Shown piece after piece: positions 58,260 to 64,000 of a stretch of 64,000 nt of DNA (its first letter is position 1; each line of letters starts with the position of its first letter). Both the position numbers and the translations under genes were made by a program. The notes beneath the pieces are model-generated. The model was given only the letters and a program-made list of their open reading frames with translations. It was not told where the DNA came from and searched no databases. Source of the stretch: Pseudomonadota bacterium (GTDB lineage Bacteria > Pseudomonadota > Alphaproteobacteria > Rhizobiales > Devosiaceae); the NCBI GenBank assembly GCA_023388175.1, contig JAEWGT010000009.1, forward strand, positions 248,001-312,000, given 5' to 3'.

Positions 58260-59257
58260 GCGGCTTGCTCCTCAAGGACTTTCCAGCAGAGCACCGACTG
58301 ACTGGAGCCGAGCTGGACATCGGGGGGTGGCGCGGCGTGGCAATGCGCGTCCGCCTTCGGGCAGCGCGGCGAGAAGCGACAGCCCGGTTCGAACTGGCCG
58401 AGCGGTGGCACCATGCCCTTGACTTCGCCGAGGGCGTGACCCGGCTCGAGCGCGGCATTGCCCAGCCGCAGGCGCGGCGTGCAGTTCATCAGGCCCCGCG
58501 TATAGGGGTGGCTGGGATTGTCGAGAATGGTAGCGACCGGACCGGCCTCGGCGCGCTTGCCGGCATAGAGCACGGCCACGTCATCGGCCATTTCGGCAAC
58601 CGCACCCAGATCATGGGTAATGAGGACGATGGCGGTACCCATTTCCTTCTGCAGGGTTTCGAGCAGGCCGAAAATCTGCGCCTGGACGGTGACGTCGAGC
58701 GCCGTGGTGGGCTCGTCGCAGATCAGCAGGCGGGGCTTGCAGGCCAGTGCCATGGCGATCATGACCCGCTGGCGCATGCCGCCCGACAACTGGTGCGGAT
58801 AGGCATCGGCGCGCTCTTCGGGGGCGGGGATCTGCACGGCGCGCAGCATGTCCACGGCGCGCTGGCGGGCGGCGGCGGGACCGAGCTTTTCATGCAGGCG
58901 CAGCGCCTCGCCGATCTGCTCGCCCACGGTAAAGACCGGGTTCAGCGAGGTCATGGGCTCCTGGAACACCATGGACATCACACTGCCGCGCAGGCGCCGC
59001 AGGTGCTCTGCATCGAGACCGAGCAGCGACTTGCCATCCAGCCTTATGTCACCCGAAACCACTTTGAAGCCGGGGGGCAGAAGCCCCATGATGGCCAGCG
59101 CGGTCATCGACTTGCCGCAGCCACTCTCGCCCACAAGGCCAAGGGTGCGGCCGGCGCCGACCGAGAAGCTGACACCGTCGAGTACGGGCAGAACGCTGGT
59201 GCCGTTATCGACCTCGACGATAAGGTCGGTCACCTCCAGAAGCGGGACAATGCTCAT
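58256..59257 (-). CDS. Dpp/Opp-type ABC transporter ATP-binding protein (first)
   Basis: The DppD/OppD-like 333-residue ATPase. Walker A is GESGCGKSM, the signature LSGGMRQRV, and Walker B LLICDEPTTALD. The C-terminal oligo_HPY motif is GCRFSPRCPKADAHC. It overlaps the permease gene by 1 bp and the second ATPase by 4 bp. Confidence 0.94.
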   Translation of the reverse strand: MSIVPLLEVTDLIVEVDNGTSVLPVLDGVSFSVGAGRTLGLVGESGCGKSMTALAIMGLLPPGFKVVSGDIRLDGKSLLGLDAEHLRRLRGSVMSMVFQEPMTSLNPVFTVGEQIGEALRLHEKLGPAAARQRAVDMLRAVQIPAPEERADAYPHQLSGGMRQRVMIAMALACKPRLLICDEPTTALDVTVQAQIFGLLETLQKEMGTAIVLITHDLGAVAEMADDVAVLYAGKRAEAGPVATILDNPSHPYTRGLMNCTPRLRLGNAALEPGHALGEVKGMVPPLGQFEPGCRFSPRCPKADAHCHAAPPPDVQLGSSQSVLCWKVLEEQAA

Positions 59258-60165
59258 CAGCGTTTCCTCATGCGGGGATTGAGAGCGTCATTGATGCCGT
59301 CACCGATAAGGCTGATGGCCAGCACGGTGAGGAAGATGGCGATGCCGGGAATGGTGACTGTCCACCAGGCGTTCAGCATGTAATTGCGGTTCTGCCCGAT
59401 CATCACGCCCCAGCTCATCAGGTTGGGATCGCCGAGGCCGAGAAAGCTCAAGCCGGCTTCGAACAGGATCGAGCCCCCGGTCACCAGTGCAGCGGCAACG
59501 ATCACCGGCGGCATGGCCCCGGGCAGTATGGTATTGAACATCAGGTAAAGGTCGCGGGCGCCGGCGGTGCGGGCGGCGCGAACATATTCGAGTTCGCGGA
59601 TCCGCAGGAATTCGGCACGGGTCAGGCGGGCGACCTGCGGCCAGCCGACAATGCCGATTGCGATGATGATCGTGGGCAGGCTGGGGCTGAAAATGGTCAC
59701 CAGAACCATGGCCAGCAGCAGGGCCGGCAGGACCTGGAAAAATTCGGTGAACTTCATCAGGGCGCGGTCGGTCATGCCGCCGAAATACCCCGCCAGCGCG
59801 CCGATGAGGATGCCGATGGAGATGGTCATGGCGGCCGATACACCGCCCACCAGCAGCGTCGGACGCCCGCCGGAAAGAATGCCGGCCAGCATGTCGCGCC
59901 CGAGATAGTCGGTGCCCAGCAGGGCGCCGGGCGTGCCGGGCGGCATGAAGGGCATGTTGACGATCGCATAGGGATCGACGCCATAGAGCGATGGGCCGAT
60001 CAGCGTGCCCAGCACCATGATGGAGAGCAGGCCGAGGCCGACGCTCGCCGGACCATTGCGCAGGAACATGGCCAGGGCCTCACGGCCTGGATGCTGCGGG
60101 GCAACCGGCTGCATGACGGGCGTGGCGGCTTCGGGGCGGGCCTTTTCGATACTGACAACGCTCAT
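59257..60165 (-). CDS. Dpp/Opp-type ABC transporter permease (DppC-like)
   Basis: A 302-residue inner-membrane permease. The binding-protein-dependent EAA region is EYVRAARTAGARDLYLMFNTILPG, and six hydrophobic helices are seen. PGTPGALLGTDYLGRDMLAGILSGGR is the DppC-like start. It pairs with the DppB-like permease upstream. Confidence 0.93.
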   Translation of the reverse strand: MSVVSIEKARPEAATPVMQPVAPQHPGREALAMFLRNGPASVGLGLLSIMVLGTLIGPSLYGVDPYAIVNMPFMPPGTPGALLGTDYLGRDMLAGILSGGRPTLLVGGVSAAMTISIGILIGALAGYFGGMTDRALMKFTEFFQVLPALLLAMVLVTIFSPSLPTIIIAIGIVGWPQVARLTRAEFLRIRELEYVRAARTAGARDLYLMFNTILPGAMPPVIVAAALVTGGSILFEAGLSFLGLGDPNLMSWGVMIGQNRNYMLNAWWTVTIPGIAIFLTVLAISLIGDGINDALNPRMRKR

Positions 60166-61139
60166 GCGCGCTTGCTCCTTATGCGCGGATCAACCAGCCG
60201 ATAGGCCAGATCCGTCAGGGCATTGGCAATCATCACCAGAATGGCCGACATCAGCAGGATGGCGAGCAGCGTGGGATAATCGCGGCGAAGAATGGATTCG
60301 TAGGCGAGGCGCCCCAGTCCGGGCCAGTTGAACACTGTCTCCACCAGCACGGCACCGGCAAAGAGCTGGCCGAATTGCAGGCCGACCATGGTGATGACGG
60401 GGATGAGCCCATTGCGCAGACCATGCTTGTAGACCACGGACCGTTCGGGCAGGCCCTTGGCGCGGGCCGTGCGGATATAGTCCTGGGAGAGCACGTCGAT
60501 CATGCTGGTGCGGGACAGGCGGCTATAGGAGGCGATGTAGATGCTGGCCAGGGTCAGCGCCGGCAGGACCAGATGGTGGGCAATGTCGACATAGTACATG
60601 AAGCCCTTGGGCGCCCGCATCTGCACCATGCCCGAGACCGGAAAGATCGGCCAGATCGAGGCGAAGAGCAGCAGCAGCATGAGGCCAGTCCAGAAAACCG
60701 GGGCTGAATAGCCGATCAGTGAAATGACGGTGACGACGTGGCTGGCAAGGCCATGCGGCTTGCGCGCCGAAAGCACGCCGACGATTGTCCCCAGCAGGAC
60801 TGCCAGCGTAAGGGCGCTGAGCACCAGCAGCAATGTCGCTGGTACGCGCTGCAGGATCAACTGCAGCACCGGCATGTTGTGATAATACGAATAGCCCAGA
60901 TCCCCGGTCGCAGCCTTGCCGACATAGATGAGCAATTGCTCGAAGACGCTGCGATCAAGCCCATAGGCGGCGCGCATCTGGGCGACGACCTCGTCGGAGG
61001 CGCCCCCCATCTCGCCGACGATGACCGTGACCGGATCGCCGGGCGCCATCTGGATGAGGAGGAAATTGAGGACGACGACCGCCAGCACAAGGCCGAGCGA
61101 CTGCGCGAGAAATAGAGCGGGTCTTGCGAATTGTCTCAT
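60162..61139 (-). CDS. Dpp/Opp-type ABC transporter permease (DppB-like)
   Basis: A 325-residue permease with a DppB-type N-terminus (LVLAVVVLNFLLIQMAPGDPVTVIVG). The EAA-type loop is DYIRTARAKGLPERSVVYKHGLRN, followed by the FAGAVLVETVFNWPGLGRL signature. It overlaps the DppC-like gene by 4 bp. The binding protein is 30 bp upstream. Confidence 0.93.
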   Translation of the reverse strand: MRQFARPALFLAQSLGLVLAVVVLNFLLIQMAPGDPVTVIVGEMGGASDEVVAQMRAAYGLDRSVFEQLLIYVGKAATGDLGYSYYHNMPVLQLILQRVPATLLLVLSALTLAVLLGTIVGVLSARKPHGLASHVVTVISLIGYSAPVFWTGLMLLLLFASIWPIFPVSGMVQMRAPKGFMYYVDIAHHLVLPALTLASIYIASYSRLSRTSMIDVLSQDYIRTARAKGLPERSVVYKHGLRNGLIPVITMVGLQFGQLFAGAVLVETVFNWPGLGRLAYESILRRDYPTLLAILLMSAILVMIANALTDLAYRLVDPRIRSKRA

Positions 61140-61169
61140 CGCTGGTCTCCGTGCTGGCGGTCTGTTGGC

Positions 61170-62735
61170 TTAGTCCCAGTAGGTCTGGCTCAGCGGCGCG
61201 GCAGAGCCCCAGATGCTGAGCGGAACATCGACCAGGTCGGACTTGAAGGCGGTGTTGTAGGGAACGACGTTGAGGAAGTAGATCGGCACTTCCTCGACCA
61301 CGATCTGCTGGAATTCCTTGTAGAGTTCCTTTCGCGTTTCGAGATCGGGTTCCATGGCCGCCAGCTCGAGCAGTTCGTCCACACGGGCATTGCTGTATTG
61401 CTGGGTGTTGGACCAGATCACGCCTTCCCGGATGTTGGAGGTGAGGTAGGTGCGGTTGACGCCGATGACCGGATCGCCCCAGTTGAACACCTGATCCATG
61501 GTCAGGTCGAAATCATAGGTGGAGATGCGCTGGGCCCATGTGGGGAAGTCGGGCGCGGTACGCACTTCGACATTGATCCCGACCAGCCTGAGCTGGGAGC
61601 GCAGATATTCGGCTATGTTGCGGCCCATTTCTTCCGAACCGGCGACATAATCGACGCGGATGGTGAAGCGGTTGCCATCGGCCCCCACCGGCAGGCCGGC
61701 TGCGTCGAGCATGCTGGCGGCCAGTTCGAGATCGACATCGAACTTCTCGACCTCGTCGGTGGCCAGCGGCGAGGACGGCACAATCGGACCATAGTCGACC
61801 GGAGCCACGCCCTGCAGCAGGGTGTTGACGATGAAATCGCGGTCGATGGCATAGGCGATGGCCTGGCGCACTTCGACCTTGTCCAGGGGCGGATTCTTGG
61901 TGTTGAAGGCCAGCCAGTTGATGGCACCGATGGCTTCGCCGCCATAATCGGCGACCTCGATGCCGTCCAGTTGCTGCAGGCGCGTGATGTCACGCGGCGA
62001 AGACATGTAGGGCAACATGTCGACATCGCCGCGTTCGAAGGCCAGGAGCAGCGTATTGGCATCGGCGAAGGACTGCACATAGACCTCGTCGAGATAGGGT
62101 TGGCCCTCGATGAAGAAGTCTTCGAACTTGTCGAGGCGGAAATACTCGCCCTGAACATATTCGCCGAGCTTGAACGGGCCCGAGCCGACCGGGGCCAGGT
62201 TGGCCGGGTTGGTCTGGATGTCACCCTCGCCATAGATATGCTGGGGGATGATGGGCATGAGGGCGGGCGACATGGCCAAAAGCAGCGCTGGATGGGGATG
62301 GGCCAGATTGATCACGACGGTGGTCGCATCGGGTGTGTCGACCGACTCCACCGGCGCCAGCATGGTCTGGAACGGATGATTGGCCTTGATGGTCTCGATG
62401 GAGAATTTGACATCTTCCGACGTTACCGGCGTACCGTCGTGGAAGACCGCATTGTCGACCAGGTGAAGGGTCACGGTGAGGCCGTCTTCGGACACGTCCC
62501 AGCTCTGGGCCAGATAGGGCTCTGGCTCCCAGCCGTCGCTATATTGCAGCGGGCTGGCAAAGATTTGCGTGCTGGGCAGGGCCGTGGCCACCCCGGACTG
62601 GATGGCACCATTGAAGTGGCGCGGAATACCAACGGTTCCGATGACCAGCGTACCGCCGTCTTCAGGGGCGGCAAAGGCCGGCTGCAGGGCAGTCGACAGT
62701 CCTAGTGCGAGAGACAGCGCAGCGAGGATCCTCAT
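61170..62735 (-). CDS. Dpp/Opp-type ABC transporter substrate-binding protein
   Basis: A 521-residue periplasmic protein of solute-binding family 5. The signal peptide MRILAALSLALGLSTALQPAFA is cleaved near AFA. The sequence GWEPEPYLAQSWDVSEDGLTVTLHLVDNAVFHDGTPV is the conserved lobe I motif. The ligand could be a peptide, an opine or a glutamylated amine. The frame is open to 62789, inside the TauE gene. Linkage to an amine oxidase and ALDH suggests a nitrogenous ligand. Confidence 0.92.
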   Translation of the reverse strand: MRILAALSLALGLSTALQPAFAAPEDGGTLVIGTVGIPRHFNGAIQSGVATALPSTQIFASPLQYSDGWEPEPYLAQSWDVSEDGLTVTLHLVDNAVFHDGTPVTSEDVKFSIETIKANHPFQTMLAPVESVDTPDATTVVINLAHPHPALLLAMSPALMPIIPQHIYGEGDIQTNPANLAPVGSGPFKLGEYVQGEYFRLDKFEDFFIEGQPYLDEVYVQSFADANTLLLAFERGDVDMLPYMSSPRDITRLQQLDGIEVADYGGEAIGAINWLAFNTKNPPLDKVEVRQAIAYAIDRDFIVNTLLQGVAPVDYGPIVPSSPLATDEVEKFDVDLELAASMLDAAGLPVGADGNRFTIRVDYVAGSEEMGRNIAEYLRSQLRLVGINVEVRTAPDFPTWAQRISTYDFDLTMDQVFNWGDPVIGVNRTYLTSNIREGVIWSNTQQYSNARVDELLELAAMEPDLETRKELYKEFQQIVVEEVPIYFLNVVPYNTAFKSDLVDVPLSIWGSAAPLSQTYWD

Positions 62736-62781
62736 GGGGACAGGCTCCAGTCTTTTGGGGTTTCGGGAGGAGGAGGAAGCA

Positions 62782-63543
62782 TCAGCCAAGCACGTCGAGC
62801 AGGCCGCGAAGACCGCTGCTCAACGCCATGGCGATGAGTGAAAGGAGGGCGACCGGTTTGTAGGCCGTACCCGGCGCGCGGGCGAAAATGAGGCCGCCCA
62901 GTGCGGTGCCGCCCAGCATGATCGGGATGGCCAGCACCGACAGCCAGAGCACCTGCATGTCGAGCAGATTGCCCAGGGCCAGGCCAGGCAGGGCGATGAG
63001 CGAGGTGATGAAGAAGAACACCATGAGCGAGGCGCGCGATATCGCGGCCGGCGTCGGGCCGGACAGATAGTAGGCGACCGCCGGCGGGCCAGGCATGGCC
63101 GCAAGGCCGCCGAACAGGCCCGCCAGCAGCCCGGTTGGCAAGGCGAGGCGCAGGTTGACAGGGCTGTCCGGGCGCACCTTGCGCAGCAGAAACAGCACGC
63201 CGATGACCACGATGGCCGCAATCGCAAGCCTGATTGTGGGCGCATCGAGATAGATCAGTCCGAAAAGCCCGACTGGCGTGCCGATCAGGGCGCCTGCCGA
63301 AAGGCGCTTGAGCCCCGGTGCGTCGAGTATGCCGCGCATCTGCACCGCATCCCGAACGCCCACCACGGCCTGCACCACGACCGCAATTGCTACCGCCTTG
63401 GCCGGATTGACGACCATGGATACCATCGGCACTGCAGCCAGTGCGAAGCCAAAGCCCGAAAAGCCGCGCAGCAGCGCTGCCAGCAGCACCGCGCCGCAGA
63501 ACAGCGTCAGGTTGAGGGGCGATAGTCCAAGCAGTTCGGTCAC
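62782..63543 (-). CDS. TauE/SafE-family sulfite/anion exporter
   Basis: A 253-residue membrane protein with about eight helices and two internally similar halves, each with a Gly/Pro-rich motif (LLRGFSGFGFALAAVPM and GLLAGLFGGLAAMPGPPAVAYYLSG). TauE/SafE proteins move sulfite, sulfonates or other organic anions. It is between ALDH and the binding protein in the same run, so it may export a by-product of the pathway. Confidence 0.88.
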   Translation of the reverse strand: MTELLGLSPLNLTLFCGAVLLAALLRGFSGFGFALAAVPMVSMVVNPAKAVAIAVVVQAVVGVRDAVQMRGILDAPGLKRLSAGALIGTPVGLFGLIYLDAPTIRLAIAAIVVIGVLFLLRKVRPDSPVNLRLALPTGLLAGLFGGLAAMPGPPAVAYYLSGPTPAAISRASLMVFFFITSLIALPGLALGNLLDMQVLWLSVLAIPIMLGGTALGGLIFARAPGTAYKPVALLSLIAMALSSGLRGLLDVLG

Positions 63544-63567
63544 TCAGGAGGGCTTTCATTGTCTTGC

Positions 63568-64000
63568 TCAGCCCATCGAGAAGGCGATTGTCTTCTTGCG
63601 GGTGAAGTGTTCCAGCATGGCTTCAAGCGAGGCTTCCTTGCCGAGGCCCGAGCGGCCGAAACCGCCATAGGACAGGTTGGGCTGGATGGTGAGGTTCTGG
63701 TTGACCTGGACATAGCCGGCATTCAGGCGCCCGGTGACGGCGAAGGCGGTGGCGATGTCGCGCGTCCAGACGGTGGCGGCGAGGCCGTAGCGCGTGCCAT
63801 TTGCAGCGGCGATGACCTCGTCGAGATCAGTCCAGGGCTGGATAACCGTGACCGGTCCGAAGATTTCCTCGGTGATGCAGGGATGGTCCTCGGGCAGGCC
63901 GGTGATCAGCGTGGGCTGGAGGAACAGCGCTGCGTTGAGCCCATCATCAGTGGGCAGAGTGCCGCACCGATATACGCTGGCGCCCGGCGAGGCTTCTGCG
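63568..64000 (-). CDS. Aldehyde dehydrogenase, C-terminal part (partial)
   Basis: The frame is open to the window end, and 144 residues are visible. They include FLQPTLITGLP, EEIFGPVTVIQPW, GLAATVWTRDIATAFAVTGRL and the C-terminal LSYGGFGRSGLGKEASLEAML, all typical of NAD(P)-dependent ALDHs. The catalytic Cys and Glu lie outside the window. It is the first visible gene of the run and would oxidise the aldehyde made by the FAD enzyme to an acid. Confidence 0.92.
   Translation of the reverse strand, partial: AEASPGASVYRCGTLPTDDGLNAALFLQPTLITGLPEDHPCITEEIFGPVTVIQPWTDLDEVIAAANGTRYGLAATVWTRDIATAFAVTGRLNAGYVQVNQNLTIQPNLSYGGFGRSGLGKEASLEAMLEHFTRKKTIAFSMG

Overview
The window reads as chromosomal DNA of a GC-rich alphaproteobacterium of the Hyphomicrobiales, most likely Devosia or a close relative. 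This is inferred from gene content and order: an Irr-type Fur regulator beside fabA-fabB, mutM next to divergent ubiE-ubiB, rpsT-dnaA-dnaN-recF-gyrB, and many copies of short intergenic inverted repeats. No database search was possible.

Layout. 1-11022 is housekeeping: the end of an ammonium transporter, ftsK, an SRPBCC/ArsR pair with a large operator-like dyad, lolA, uppP, a GST-like gene, the overlapping queG/SDR/GNAT run, a hydrolase, and infC, which appears to start at an AUU codon. 11100-12650 is a small AT-richer island with an unrecognised 404-aa HTH-like protein and a probable 52-aa membrane peptide. 12790-16259 (minus) holds ribokinase, DUF1697, YdeI-like, arylamine N-acetyltransferase and irr. 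16404-18251 is fabA-fabB. 18390-23446 (minus) is a ThiF-like gene, a DUF2259-like gene, dut, a lipoprotein, ubiB and ubiE. 23544-32555 is mutM, rpsT, dnaA, dnaN, recF and gyrB. Tandem hairpin repeats with covarying stems follow dnaN and gyrB. 33367-36697 holds an STT3-like membrane protein, a MmcQ/YjbR protein, msrA and a small membrane protein.

36923-37012 is tRNA-Ser(GGA). Its 3' end is repeated exactly (17 bp) at 54798-54814, so 37013-54814 is a 17.8-kb integrated element. It carries a tyrosine integrase beside attR and a serine recombinase. It also has a polymerase-palm-like protein of a family without known function, and two very large proteins that look like phage internal-virion or ejection proteins. 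One of these carries both an amidase and a muramidase-like domain. Beside attL lies a fused SF2 helicase/TPR/PD-(D/E)XK nuclease that resembles single-gene phage defences of the Hna kind. No capsid, portal or terminase is visible, so the element is a decayed prophage or a satellite-like element.

54961-55134 is an IS21 istB relic. 55327-64000 (minus) is a long co-directional catabolic cluster: aldehyde dehydrogenase (cut by the window edge), TauE/SafE exporter, a complete Dpp/Opp-type ABC transporter, a SnoaL-like protein and an amine-oxidase-like FAD enzyme. It probably imports and oxidises a nitrogenous substrate such as an amine or a gamma-glutamylated amine.
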